Shown: positions 19,028-27,860 of the stretch, piece after piece
How the letters are laid out: the number at the start of each line of letters is the position of its first letter
Numbering within the stretch: position 1 is the stretch's first letter
Source of the DNA: Kibdelosporangium persicum
GTDB taxonomy: Bacteria > Actinomycetota > Actinomycetes > Mycobacteriales > Pseudonocardiaceae
NCBI RefSeq assembly: GCF_013280595.1
Contig: NZ_JAAATY010000001.1
Coordinates: forward strand, 127,986-191,985
Direction: 5' to 3'
DNA: 64,000 nt
Program-made: the position numbers and the translations under genes
Notes under the pieces: model-generated
What the model was told of the DNA's origin: nothing
Database searches by the model: none
Seen by the model: the letters and a program-made list of their open reading frames with translations, nothing else

Positions 19028-20740
19028 GTGAGAGTGGTGGCAGGCAGATACGCCGTTCGCGACGAACTCGGCCGTGGCGGGATGGGCGTGGTCTGGCGTG
19101 CCGACGACCAGGTGATCGGCCGTCAGGTGGCGCTCAAGGAGCTGCCGCCGCCGCAGGGGATCTCCGGCAAGGACCGTGCCGTCTACCTGGAACGTGTGCT
19201 GCGCGAGGCGCGCACCGCCGGGCGGCTGAACGACCCCGCCGTGGTCACGGTGTTCGACGTGGTCACCGAGAACGGCACCACGTTCATCGTGATGGAGCTG
19301 GTCGAGGCACCGACCCTGGCCGACGTCATCGCCGCGGAGGGGCCGATGCGCGCCGACCGCGTGGCGTCCATCGGCCTGCAGGTGCTGGGCGCGCTGCAGA
19401 CCGCGCACGCGGCGGGGATCGTGCACCGGGACGTCAAGCCCAGCAACATCATGGTGCTGCCCGGCGACCGGGTGAAGCTGGCGGACTTCGGCATCGCCAG
19501 GGCGATGGACGACCCGAACCTGACGATGACCGGCGGCATCATGGGTTCGCCCGGCTACATGGCGCCGGAGCTGTTCGCCGGCTCGCAGCCCTCGCCGGCC
19601 ACGGACCTCTGGGCCTTGGGCGCCACGCTGTTCCACGCCGTGGAGGGACGTTCCCCGTTCAGCCGTGAGACGACCGCGGCGACGATGCACGCGATCATGT
19701 ACGACGACCCGCGGCTGACACGCTGCGAAGGGCCGCTGGCCCAGGCCATCATGGGCCTGCTGGCGCAACCCGCGGAAACCCGCCTGACGGTGGCGGGCGC
19801 GCGGGAGATGCTGAGCCGTCCGGTCTCCGACCGCACGCAGGTCGTCGACAGTTCGACTCAGGTTGTCGACGCTCCGACCGTGCAGGTTCACGCGGTCCGC
19901 AGAGACACCCGGCCGCGTGAGCCGTGGCAGGAGTCCTACCCCGAGGACGTGCCGCTGGCCACGCCCGCTCCGGTGAGCTGGGCCGAGGATCCGTGGGAGC
20001 AGCAGGGCAGCAGGAAGAGCGGGTCGCGTAACCGGGTCCTGATGCTGTCCGGCGCGGCCGTGGTCGTGGTGGGCGCGTTGCTCGCGGTGTTCCTGATCTC
20101 GCCGGGCGGCGGGGAGGGCGAGGCCACGCCGGCGTCGTCCAATGTGGCCAAGGCGGGGGCGACCGAGCCGCCGAACGAGATCGCGAGCCCGCTGATGCCC
20201 TCGTCCGCTCCGCCGTCGTCGTCGTCATCGTCCACAGTGTCCTCGGCGCCGCCGGTGAGCACGGTGACCGTGACCAAGCCGGGCACGCCCGCCAAACAGC
20301 CCAAGCCCCCGGCCGGGCAGCAGCCGGTCGGAACGCCACCGCCGCCACCGGCGGACAAGCCGCAACGGACATTGGTCCAGATCACCCGGTACAACCACCC
20401 CGCCGGTCCGCATTTCACGGCGACGCCGGGTGTTCCGGCGCCCGCCGGGTTCAACCGCGAGTTCCCGATGGGCTGGCTGGTGAAGGACTCCGAAGCGGGC
20501 ACGAAACGGTTGTACGCCTGCCACCTCAAGGGTTCCGACGACCGGATGACCTCGGTGGACCCGGGCTGCGAGGGGCACACGCAGGTCGGGGTGCTCGGCT
20601 ACATCTTCACGAGCAAGCCCGCCGGGGTGAACAGCCGAGGGCTGTACCGCTGCACCTACAGCGGCGGGCACTACGACTCGACCGACGCCAAGTGCGAGGG
20701 CTACAACCCGGAGTTCCAGTTCGGCTGGGTCCTGGTCTGA
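19028..20740 (+). CDS. PknB-like transmembrane Ser/Thr protein kinase with Cys-containing ectodomain repeats
   Basis: A 570-residue receptor kinase. The kinase domain (about residues 6-265) has the glycine loop GRGGMGVV, Lys37 in VALKE, catalytic HRDVKPSN (Asp135) and DFG at 153-155, so it should be active. A juxtamembrane linker leads to one membrane helix (LMLSGAAVVVVGALLAVFLI, about 337-358), then a Ser/Pro-rich stalk. The ectodomain of about 125 residues has two copies of a short unit (RLYACHLKGSDDRMTSVDPG and GLYRCTYSGGHYDSTDAKCE, each ending in CEG), like the beta-trefoil-type LYRC...CEG repeats of secreted actinobacterial proteins. No PASTA domain is present, so it is not the cell-wall-sensing PknB itself. 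The GTG start follows a G-rich stretch. Its 3' end overlaps the convergent pfkB gene by 40 bp. Confidence 0.88.
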   Translation: MRVVAGRYAVRDELGRGGMGVVWRADDQVIGRQVALKELPPPQGISGKDRAVYLERVLREARTAGRLNDPAVVTVFDVVTENGTTFIVMELVEAPTLADVIAAEGPMRADRVASIGLQVLGALQTAHAAGIVHRDVKPSNIMVLPGDRVKLADFGIARAMDDPNLTMTGGIMGSPGYMAPELFAGSQPSPATDLWALGATLFHAVEGRSPFSRETTAATMHAIMYDDPRLTRCEGPLAQAIMGLLAQPAETRLTVAGAREMLSRPVSDRTQVVDSSTQVVDAPTVQVHAVRRDTRPREPWQESYPEDVPLATPAPVSWAEDPWEQQGSRKSGSRNRVLMLSGAAVVVVGALLAVFLISPGGGEGEATPASSNVAKAGATEPPNEIASPLMPSSAPPSSSSSSTVSSAPPVSTVTVTKPGTPAKQPKPPAGQQPVGTPPPPPADKPQRTLVQITRYNHPAGPHFTATPGVPAPAGFNREFPMGWLVKDSEAGTKRLYACHLKGSDDRMTSVDPGCEGHTQVGVLGYIFTSKPAGVNSRGLYRCTYSGGHYDSTDAKCEGYNPEFQFGWVLV

Positions 20741-21582
20741 ACCAGGTCGTCGACCTCGGCCCTGGTCGGTGCGGTGGCTGGGCCCCGCCTCGTCACGGCG
20801 ATCGCCGCGGCCGCGTTCGCACGTACCGCGGCCGTCAGGATGTCGTTGCCGCGCAACAGTTCGGCCGCCAGAACGCCGCAGTGGGCGTCGCCAGCGCCGT
20901 TGGTGTCGACCGCTTGGACCACGAAGCCGGGGACATGTGTGCTCCGGCCGTTGTGGATGACCGTGCAGCCGTTCGGGCCTTCCCGGCGGATCACGGTTGC
21001 GACGTCCGCTTCGGACAAATGGCCTGCCTCGGTCACGCTGCTGCTCAGGATGTCCACATTGGCCAGCACCGCACGCCAGATCTCCGTGGAGATACCGGCG
21101 ACCAGCGGGCCCGGGTCGAGCAGGACCGTCGCTTCGGTTGTCGGCAGCCACTCCAGTAGTGCGTCGGCGTTGTGCTGGTGGGTAAGGCTGTAGCCGCTCA
21201 CGTAGACGAGATCGTTCGCTGAGGTGCCGACCGGGGTGAAGCGGCCTTCCGCGCCAGGGCTGGTCACGAACGTCCGCTCGCCGTCGCTTTCGACCAGTGC
21301 GACGGAAATCCCCGAATCGGGCTCGGTGACCGGGTGCGCGACGTGGATCTGTTCGCGCTGGAGGGCATCGCGGATCAGGTCGCCGTAGGCGCCGCGGCCG
21401 TGGCTGCCCGCGTAGACGACGTCCGCCCCGGCCCGTCGCGCCGCCGCCATCACGTTGAACCCGCCGCCCGGGGTCTGCAGGAAGTCGGAGGCGAGCACGT
21501 CGCCGCCGCGTGGTGGCATCCTGTCGATCCGCAGGACCAGGTCGACCACGACCTGTCCGGTGTGGACCAACCGGCCGGTCAT
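20701..21582 (-). CDS. PfkB-family carbohydrate/nucleoside kinase
   Basis: A 293-residue ribokinase-superfamily protein. The N-terminal GQVVVDLVLRIDRMPPRGGD and TPGGGFNVMAAARRAGADVV correspond to PfkB signature 1; the C-terminal AVDTNGAGDAHCGVLAAELL corresponds to signature 2 with the catalytic Asp. The ATG overlaps the stop of the ADP-ribosylglycohydrolase gene by 4 bp, so the two are translated together, resembling the E. coli yegU-yegV pair. A role in salvaging a ribosyl sugar freed by the upstream hydrolase is a reasonable inference. The last 40 bp overlap the convergent kinase gene. Confidence 0.88.
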   Translation of the reverse strand: MTGRLVHTGQVVVDLVLRIDRMPPRGGDVLASDFLQTPGGGFNVMAAARRAGADVVYAGSHGRGAYGDLIRDALQREQIHVAHPVTEPDSGISVALVESDGERTFVTSPGAEGRFTPVGTSANDLVYVSGYSLTHQHNADALLEWLPTTEATVLLDPGPLVAGISTEIWRAVLANVDILSSSVTEAGHLSEADVATVIRREGPNGCTVIHNGRSTHVPGFVVQAVDTNGAGDAHCGVLAAELLRGNDILTAAVRANAAAAIAVTRRGPATAPTRAEVDDLVQTRTQPNWNSGL

Positions 21583-22559
21583 CGCAACGCGAGCAGCTCG
21601 TCGACCAGTGGCTCGAGTTCGAGCCGGTTCACCTCGCGGACCTTGCCGACCTGGTCGGCGGGCAGGCCCGCCAGACCGTGCTGGGCGCCGAGGATCGCAC
21701 CGGTCATGGCCCCGACGGTATCGGTGTCGCCACCGATCTGGGCGGCCACCGTGAGCGCGTCGTGCTCCAGGACCTCGACCAGGGCTATCGCCGCGACCAC
21801 GGATTCCTGTGCCGCCACGGAAGTCCCGATCACCTCGGCGACCGCGTCGGCCACGTTGTCCCGGCTCATGCCGCGCACCCACTGGCGGGCCCACCGGATC
21901 CGAGGCCCGATCTCGCCGCCGGGTACCCACTTGCCCCGCCGCGCGCCCTGGTCCGCCGCGCGCTCGGCCTCGTCCAGTGCGGCACCGAGATCGGCGCCGT
22001 CGAGGGAGGCGGAGATCGCGGCCGCGATGGCGGAGGCGGCCGCGATCCCCAGACTGGTGTTGTGCGTGACCATGCTGGCCTGTGCGACGGCGTCCAGCAG
22101 ACGGTCACCCACAGGGTTGGCGATGCCGACCGGCGTCACCCGCATCGCGGCCCCGTTGGTGGCGCCGGTGACGCCGGCCTGTTGGGGGTCCAGGCCGGCG
22201 TCGAGCAGCTCGAGCGCGCGCTTGGTCGAAGGGCCGAGCAGGTCACGGGACCCGCGGGCGATCATGTCCGCTTCCCACGCGCGCAACGCGCCGGCGAACG
22301 CGTGCGGATCGATCCGGCCCCGTCCTTCGACGAGCAGCTTCGCCACGAGCACTGCCTGTTCGGTGTCATCGGTGACCGACCCGGCGGGCATCCCGGGTGC
22401 GATCGGCTGGTCGGGGGCTGCGTCGACCAGCCCGGTGATCGAGCCGTAACGGTCCTTGATCCGGGCGCGGGACATCGACTGCGTCGGCATCCCGAGGGCA
22501 TCACCCAGGGCAAGACCATAGAACGCACCCAGCGCCCTGGCCCGCACCTGTTCAGGCAT
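21579..22559 (-). CDS. ADP-ribosylglycohydrolase family protein
   Basis: A 326-residue member of the ARH/DraG family of dimetal hydrolases. Both metal-binding motifs are intact: GSVTDDTEQAVLVAKLL near residue 60 and QIGGDTDTVGAMTGAILG near residue 285. The helical ARALGAFYGLALGDALGMPT at the start is typical. The chosen ATG (22559) lies 7 nt after a good -10 hexamer, so the mRNA is probably leaderless; a start at 22595 would place the promoter inside the gene. The product cleaves N- or O-glycosidic bonds to ADP-ribose or a related ribosyl compound. Coupling to a PfkB kinase favours a nucleoside-salvage role over protein de-ADP-ribosylation, but this is inference. Confidence 0.88.
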   Translation of the reverse strand: MPEQVRARALGAFYGLALGDALGMPTQSMSRARIKDRYGSITGLVDAAPDQPIAPGMPAGSVTDDTEQAVLVAKLLVEGRGRIDPHAFAGALRAWEADMIARGSRDLLGPSTKRALELLDAGLDPQQAGVTGATNGAAMRVTPVGIANPVGDRLLDAVAQASMVTHNTSLGIAAASAIAAAISASLDGADLGAALDEAERAADQGARRGKWVPGGEIGPRIRWARQWVRGMSRDNVADAVAEVIGTSVAAQESVVAAIALVEVLEHDALTVAAQIGGDTDTVGAMTGAILGAQHGLAGLPADQVGKVREVNRLELEPLVDELLALR

Positions 22560-22566
22560 GTCCAAA

Positions 22567-22595
22567 CATGTACCGTACGGCGGCGGACCGGTCAA
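22567..22595 (-). promoter_or_regulatory. Promoter for a leaderless ADP-ribosylglycohydrolase mRNA
   Basis: Read on the minus strand, TTGACC (22590-22595) and TACATG (22567-22572) are separated by exactly 17 nt. The ATG begins 7 nt after the -10 box, so transcription should start at or next to the first base of the start codon. No Shine-Dalgarno sequence is present. Confidence 0.55.
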
Positions 22596-22695
22596 GACGG
22601 CCGGACGCCGGCTTGAGGATTCGTCGAGCGGTCGCGCGCTACCGGCCCAGCTCCGACGGATCGATCAGCTTGTCGGCCGGTAACGGCGGTGAAGG

Positions 22696-23388
22696 TCATT
22701 CCAGCCGATAGAAGCGGACGTAGCCGTTGCCGCGCAAATACACCTGCAGAGGCGTCCACACGAAGGCCTGCTCGTCGCGCTTCGCCAGGAACTGGCATCT
22801 GTACCCGGTGTCGGTTTCCCCGTCGGCCTGCACGACGAAGGCGGAGATGTCCGGGATCCTGTCGCAGCGGCGCCGCACCGGCTCGGGTTCTCCGACGTTC
22901 TGGCTCAAGAAACTGGAGTACACCCGCTTGCCCAGCAACAGAACCTTGTCGGGCGGGGAGATGGTGTACGAGTAGAGCTGAGAGCCCTCCGCAGTACGGG
23001 AACCTTTCCGGACATCGACGTGCCACTGCAGTGCGACTCCGTTGAAGGTCGTGGTGCAGGTCGTTGTCGCGCCGTCCCGCAGCGTGACGCGGTTTCCGGC
23101 ACAGCTCGCGGTGAGCTCGCCGCGCGTCCTCGTCATCACGAGCGTGTCCCAGCGGATCTCGCCGAGGACCCGGTCGAGGATCGGCGCGGTGACGTCCGCC
23201 CGCGCCGCCAGCCGGTCGATCTCCGCCACGCCCAGGTCGTGCTCAGGTGGCCCGACGACCTCGACCGGCAGTTCGGTGCCGATCGTCGTGGGCGGGCTCG
23301 ACGTCCTGACCACGGTGGGCTGGGGCGGACTGGCACAGCCGCCGAGCGTCACAGCCAGGACGACGTACAGGATCGACCGTCGGCGCAT
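22696..23388 (-). CDS. Putative lipoprotein of unknown function
   Basis: A 230-residue protein starting MRRRSILYVVLAVTLGGCAS, a short lipoprotein signal with lipobox LGGC, so it should be anchored to the outer face of the membrane. The mature part has a Pro/Thr/Ser linker to about residue 45 and a single globular domain with Cys residues (ASCAGN, TTTCTTTFNG, RRRCDRI, GYRCQFL), probably in disulfides. I recognise no enzymatic motif. A TAGCGT hexamer 8 nt before the ATG (23397-23402) suggests a leaderless or nearly leaderless mRNA. The gene is followed within 140 bp by the promoter of the ADP-ribosylglycohydrolase. Confidence 0.78.
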   Translation of the reverse strand: MRRRSILYVVLAVTLGGCASPPQPTVVRTSSPPTTIGTELPVEVVGPPEHDLGVAEIDRLAARADVTAPILDRVLGEIRWDTLVMTRTRGELTASCAGNRVTLRDGATTTCTTTFNGVALQWHVDVRKGSRTAEGSQLYSYTISPPDKVLLLGKRVYSSFLSQNVGEPEPVRRRCDRIPDISAFVVQADGETDTGYRCQFLAKRDEQAFVWTPLQVYLRGNGYVRFYRLE

Positions 23389-23431
23389 GAACTGCGACGC
23401 TACCCGCGCACAGGCGGGACCCCTCCCGTGC

Positions 23432-25162
23432 TCAGAGCCGGGTCGGTGCCTCGATTCCCAGCAGGTCCAGCCCGAGCGTGAGCACCTTGGAGGTCAGCGC
23501 GCAGAACACCAGCCGGGACTTGCGGATCTCCGGCTCGGCCTTCAGCACCGGGCACTTCTCGAAGAAGCTGGTGAACGCGGAAGCCGTGTCGTACAGGTAC
23601 GTGGCCAGCTTGTGCGGGGTGTAGCCGTCGACCGCGGCCTGGATCGCGGCGGGCAGCTGGATCAGCTGCAGTGCCAGATCGCGTTCGGCCTTCTCGGTCA
23701 GGATGACGGTGGCGCCCGGTTGCACGGTCTCGCCCGACTTGCGGATGATCGACAAGGTCCGGGCGTTGGCGTACTGCAGGTAGGCGGCCGTGTTGCCGTC
23801 CGTGGCCAGCATCTTCTCCCACGAGAAGACGTAGTCCTTCTCGCGGTCGCTGGACAGGTCCGCGTACTTCACCGCACCGATGCCCACGGCGTGGGCGATC
23901 GACGCACGCTCCTCTTCGGACAGGTCGGTCCGTTCGCCGACCACCGCTGCCGCCCGGTCCACCGCCTCGCTGAGCAGGTCGATCAGTTTGATCGAGTCGC
24001 CGGACCGGGTGCGGAACATCTTGCCGTCCTCGCCGAGGATCGAGCCGAAGTTCACGTGCACCGCGGTGTGGCCGGGCGTCAGCCAGCCCGCGTCCCGCGA
24101 GGCCGCGAAGACCATCGCGAAGTGCTGGGACTGCGGGGTGCCGACGACGTACACCAGATCCGTCGCGCCGCGCTCGCCGGTCCAGTACCGGACGGTCGCG
24201 AGGTCCGTGCTCATGTAGCCGTAGCCGCCGTCGCTCTTGCGGACGATCAACGGCAACGGGTCGCCTTCGCGGTTGAAGAAGCCCTTCGGGAACACGCAGA
24301 CCGCGCCGTCGCTGATCTCGGTCAGCCCTTTGCGTTCGAGCTCCGCGACGGTGTCGGCGAGGAACGGGTTGTAGAAGCTCTCGCCGTAGTTGTCCTCCGG
24401 CGTCAGGCCGATCCCGAGGGTCTTGTAGACCTTCATGAAGTGCCGCATGGACTCGTCGACGAGCTCGCGCCACCGCCGCAGCGTCTCCTCGTCGCCGCTC
24501 TGCAGCTTCACCACGCGCAGCCGCGCCCGCTCGGCGAAGTCGGGATCGGCGTCGAACTTCTTGCGTGCCGCTTGGTAGAACGTGTTGAGGTCGCTGATCG
24601 AGTGGTCGGCGCTGAATCCCTCGTCGATCAGGTGCTCGATCAGCATCCCGAACGGCGTGCCCCAGTCGCCGAGGTGGTTGTGCGGGATGACCTCGTCGCC
24701 GTGGAACCGCCGCAGCCGCACGAGCGCGTCGCCGATGATGGTCGAGCGGACGTGCCCGACGTGCATCTCCTTGGCCACGTTCGGGCTGGAGTAGTCGATC
24801 GCGATCCGGCGGGGGTGCCCGGTCTCCGGCACGCCCAGCCGCGGGTCGGTCAGCAGCCCTTCCAGCTGGGTGGTGAGCCACGTGTCGGTCAGCGTCAGGT
24901 TGATGAACCCGGGGCCGGCGATCTCCGGCTCGACGATCAGGCCGGTGCCGTCCAGCGCGCCGACGATCGCGGCGGCGACCTCCCGCGGCGGCCTGCCCAC
25001 CTTCTTGCCCAGGCCCATGGCGGCGTTGCACTGGTAGTCGGCGCCCGGTCGGCTCGACGGGCGGATCAGCGCCTCGGCCGGGGTGATGTCCAGGTCAAGC
25101 GACGACTTCACGGCCGCGGCGACCCGCGCGGCCAGTTCCAGTCCAACGTCTCCGTGTAGCAC
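23432..25162 (-). CDS. argS: Arginyl-tRNA synthetase
   Basis: A 576-residue class I synthetase that charges tRNA-Arg. The N-terminal additional domain ends at AGPGFINLTLT; the catalytic signature is YSSPNVAKEMHVGHVRSTII with HVGH at 134-137. KMFRTRSGDSIKLIDLL stands at the KMSKS position. The C-terminal DALR-type anticodon-binding helices include AFTSFFEKCPVLKAEPEI. The HVGHVRSTIIGDAL block and the Lys-poor second signature resemble E. coli/eukaryote-type enzymes. The housekeeping ArgRS of mycobacteria, as I recall it, has HIGG and KRAGT signatures. This may therefore be a second, divergent argS; there is no lysA-hom-thr operon beside it. The start is GTG. Confidence 0.93.
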   Translation of the reverse strand: MLHGDVGLELAARVAAAVKSSLDLDITPAEALIRPSSRPGADYQCNAAMGLGKKVGRPPREVAAAIVGALDGTGLIVEPEIAGPGFINLTLTDTWLTTQLEGLLTDPRLGVPETGHPRRIAIDYSSPNVAKEMHVGHVRSTIIGDALVRLRRFHGDEVIPHNHLGDWGTPFGMLIEHLIDEGFSADHSISDLNTFYQAARKKFDADPDFAERARLRVVKLQSGDEETLRRWRELVDESMRHFMKVYKTLGIGLTPEDNYGESFYNPFLADTVAELERKGLTEISDGAVCVFPKGFFNREGDPLPLIVRKSDGGYGYMSTDLATVRYWTGERGATDLVYVVGTPQSQHFAMVFAASRDAGWLTPGHTAVHVNFGSILGEDGKMFRTRSGDSIKLIDLLSEAVDRAAAVVGERTDLSEEERASIAHAVGIGAVKYADLSSDREKDYVFSWEKMLATDGNTAAYLQYANARTLSIIRKSGETVQPGATVILTEKAERDLALQLIQLPAAIQAAVDGYTPHKLATYLYDTASAFTSFFEKCPVLKAEPEIRKSRLVFCALTSKVLTLGLDLLGIEAPTRL

Positions 25163-25195
25163 CGATCCAGTATCCCAAACGCGTTCGACGAGGTA

Positions 25196-26023
25196 TCAGG
25201 CGAGCTTGTCCCAGTGTTCCTGAGCGGCCGGCCGCCATTCCTGGTGCTTGCGGTGGAACAGGTGCGCGGCCTGCGCGCCGCGCCAGTTGGCGGGCAGCAG
25301 GTCGGCCGGCAGTTGCGGGTCCAGGAACGGGAACCGGCGCCATTCGTGCACCAGCAGCGTCTGGGCGTGCAGGGTGGACGGGCCGTCGTCCGGGTCGAGC
25401 GCGGCGAACTCCTCGATGAAGTCCTCGTACCGGCGCTCCACTTCGGACAGATCCCAGGCGCGGCCGACCATCGCGCCGACTTCGCCGATCGAGCCGTACT
25501 CCGCGACGAACGACATGGCGCCGCGGGTGAGCTCCAGGCCGGTGAGGATCTCCTTGGCCTCGTCCTGCCTGCTCGCGTCCGGGCAGATCCACACCCCCGC
25601 CTCGGGTGAACCGAAACCGGCCCACGTCAACCGGGTGCGCAGCCGGTGCCGGAGGTCGCGTTTGGACTCCGGGACCGACACGAGCAGCACCAGCCAGCGG
25701 CCGTCCCACTGGCGTTCGACGCTGCCGAACTCGTAGATCCGCCGTGCGCCTTCGGTGAGCAGTTTGCGCCCGGGCGGCGTGAGCGACCACCGCACCCGGC
25801 GGCCCACCCGATCGGATGTCAGCCACCCCTCCGCGGCGGTCCGGGCGAGGGCCTGGCGGGCCGACTTCTCCTCGATGTCGAATTTCGCCAGCGTGTTGAC
25901 CAGCACTGAGGTCCACACGGGGTGGTCACGGGGCAGGACGTACTCACCGAGTAGTGTCATCAGCAGTGAACGCGCGCTGGTGTGACTCACTTCCCTGCGC
26001 CGGGTCACCATCGGTCGGCTCAT
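25196..26023 (-). CDS. PaaX-family transcriptional regulator
   Basis: A 275-residue regulator with the PaaX layout: an N-terminal winged helix (SARSLLMTLLGEYVLPRDHP, KSARQALARTAAEGWLTSDR, VGRRVRWSLTPPGRKLL), a central ferredoxin-like Cas2-type domain (RQWDGRWLVLLVSVPESKRD, LRTRLTWAGFGSPEAGVWIC) and a C-terminal helical domain with HEWRRFPFLDPQLPADLLP. Family members repress phenylacetate or other aromatic degradation genes through CoA-thioester ligands. No such genes are in the window, so the target is unknown. The ATG at 26023 lies 7 nt after a TATTAT hexamer (26031-26036), with GTGACG 16 nt further up, so the mRNA looks leaderless. Longer frames extend upstream into the promoter. Confidence 0.88.
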   Translation of the reverse strand: MSRPMVTRRREVSHTSARSLLMTLLGEYVLPRDHPVWTSVLVNTLAKFDIEEKSARQALARTAAEGWLTSDRVGRRVRWSLTPPGRKLLTEGARRIYEFGSVERQWDGRWLVLLVSVPESKRDLRHRLRTRLTWAGFGSPEAGVWICPDASRQDEAKEILTGLELTRGAMSFVAEYGSIGEVGAMVGRAWDLSEVERRYEDFIEEFAALDPDDGPSTLHAQTLLVHEWRRFPFLDPQLPADLLPANWRGAQAAHLFHRKHQEWRPAAQEHWDKLA

Positions 26024-26138
26024 TCCCGGCATAATACATGAAATCAACGTGGCGTCACGTTTCTGTAGAACTTCGGTTGTATCTGTTTTATAAGTGCCCG
26101 TCCGACACTCTCGCCGTGCATCCAGCGAAGGGACGGCG

Positions 26139-27032
26139 ATGAGAGTCAAGCGGTTGGTCAGCCTGGGCGTCGCGCTGCTCAGTGCGACCGGATTCATTGT
26201 CTTCGCGCCAACAGCGGGCGCGGCCGGGCCGCGGCCCGCCTTCCAGTTGCCCTTCCCGTGCAATCAGGCCTGGCACGGCAACTCCAGCAATTCCAGCGCG
26301 CACCGGGCCTGGGAGATCGACTTCAACCGGGGAAGCACGGCGGACGCGGATCTCGGTGACACGGTTGTCGCCGCGGCCGCGGGCAAGGTGGTCATCTCGG
26401 CGCACCAAGGATCCGCGAACGGTTACGGCAATCTCGTGAAGATCGACCACGGCGGCGGCTGGTCGACGTACTACGCGCACCTTCGGGTCCGCTCGGTGGG
26501 GCTGAACGCGCAGGTCAGCCGTGGTCAGAAGATCGGCGAGGTCGGTAACACCAGCAAACCGGGCAATGCGATCTCACCGCATCTGCACTACGAGGTCCGG
26601 ACGACGGACGCGGCCTATCCGGCGAACATCCAGAAGGCCGTGTTCAACGGCGTGACGTTCGGCTATCCGGACCAAACCGTCACCTCGCGCAATTGTGGCG
26701 GGAGTGCGAACCCCTACGAAGCGGCAGAGGTTTGCGGCAGCGGTTTCGGCGTGATCGACTCCGCCGCGCTCGGTTCGGCGGCGACAGTGTATTTGCTGTG
26801 GAACGGCAGCACGTCGCAGAACTGTACGGTGACCATCAAGAACACCTCGGTCGGCAGCGCGACGGCGGTGTCGGCGTATTTGGAGGTGCAAGGCGCGAGC
26901 CGGGTCACTGATTCCGGCAATTTCGAGTACTACGCCGGACCGGTGCGGGCCGCCGCACCCGGCAAATGTGTCAAGTGGGGCGGCTCGGCCGGATCAACCC
27001 GCTACGACAGCCCTTTCGAGCACTGCTCGTGA
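26139..27032 (+). CDS. Secreted M23-family (lysostaphin-like) metallopeptidase
   Basis: A 297-residue secreted protein. The signal peptide MRVKRLVSLGVALLSATGFI continues VFAPTAGAAG with cleavage near residue 29. The peptidase domain spans about residues 35-170: AHRAWEIDF provides zinc ligands (His55, Asp61), STYYAHLRV the conserved His114, and SPHLHYEVR the HxH motif (His148, His150). The fold is complete, so it should cut peptidoglycan cross-bridges or other peptides. A Cys-containing C-terminal domain of about 110 residues looks like a small beta sandwich and may bind the wall. The ATG has GAAGGGA 5 nt upstream. A role in cell-wall remodelling is likely; no operon partner is evident. Confidence 0.88.
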   Translation: MRVKRLVSLGVALLSATGFIVFAPTAGAAGPRPAFQLPFPCNQAWHGNSSNSSAHRAWEIDFNRGSTADADLGDTVVAAAAGKVVISAHQGSANGYGNLVKIDHGGGWSTYYAHLRVRSVGLNAQVSRGQKIGEVGNTSKPGNAISPHLHYEVRTTDAAYPANIQKAVFNGVTFGYPDQTVTSRNCGGSANPYEAAEVCGSGFGVIDSAALGSAATVYLLWNGSTSQNCTVTIKNTSVGSATAVSAYLEVQGASRVTDSGNFEYYAGPVRAAAPGKCVKWGGSAGSTRYDSPFEHCS

Positions 27033-27044
27033 CTGCCGTGGTGC

Positions 27045-27746
27045 TCAGCCCCGCACGGTGATGTCGGCGGCGTGAGGCGCGGTGGCGATGGCAGGCTCCT
27101 GGCGGCCGAGCGCTTTCGAGCGGAGCGAGGACAAACCAACACAGGCGAGGGCTGCTACCGCTGCGACTTCGGTGATCAGCAGCCCTCGCTCGACCGCGCC
27201 GAGCGGGATCGCGACCCACCAGCGGACTCCGGTGAACGGCTGGAGCACGACCGCGCCGAGGATCAACGCGAACCAGCCGAGCGACAGCACGCCCAGCCAG
27301 ACCGGCCACGCGGCCCTCGCGGCCCGGCCGACGATGATCGCCGCGATCGGCAGCGTGAGGAACGCGACGACGCTGGCGTACCGGTGGATCATGCCGCCGA
27401 CGCTCGGGCCGATCGCCCAGTTGTTCTTCGGGAACACCACGACGGCGATCAGGCACAGCGCCCAGACGGCGATCAGGACCGAGGCGGGGGAGACCGCCCT
27501 GATCACGCCACGGCCGACCAACGCGGCGATCACCGCGAAGGACCCGGCCGCGAGTGCCAGGACCCCGACGTTGAACACCCAGGCGTCCTCCAGCAGCGCG
27601 TACTCGCTGACAGTCCGGCGCACGACGTTGACCTGCGACGACGGCGGCAGTACGTGCAGCAGCCCGATGAGCACGACGGAGGCCGCGACGCCCACCAGCC
27701 CGAGATGACCCGTCGCTCGGGACCATGTGGTGCTGCTCGCGGGCAT
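27045..27746 (-). CDS. DUF998-type integral membrane protein
   Basis: A 233-residue protein with six predicted membrane helices (for example LGLVGVAASVVLIGLLHVLP, VFNVGVLALAAGSFAVIAAL, VWALCLIAVVVFP, VVAFLTLPIAAIIVG, WLGVLSLGWFALILGAVVL, LITEVAAVAALACVGLSSL). The conserved VSEYALLEDAWVFNVG and VVFPKNNW...GGMIHRYAS pattern matches DUF998. The ATG at 27746 has AGGAGG 8 nt upstream, which decides it over the longer frame. The function of the family is unknown. It is convergent with the M23 peptidase, only 12 bp apart. Confidence 0.83.
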   Translation of the reverse strand: MPASSTTWSRATGHLGLVGVAASVVLIGLLHVLPPSSQVNVVRRTVSEYALLEDAWVFNVGVLALAAGSFAVIAALVGRGVIRAVSPASVLIAVWALCLIAVVVFPKNNWAIGPSVGGMIHRYASVVAFLTLPIAAIIVGRAARAAWPVWLGVLSLGWFALILGAVVLQPFTGVRWWVAIPLGAVERGLLITEVAAVAALACVGLSSLRSKALGRQEPAIATAPHAADITVRG

Positions 27747-27860
27747 AGGGAGTACCTCCTGCGGGTGAGTGGTTCTGACGAACGGACCAACTTCGGGAGA
27801 ATTCCGGAGGTTCCCGGCGACAGCGGTTTGACAGCTTCCATGGCTGGGTACCTCTCGGCC

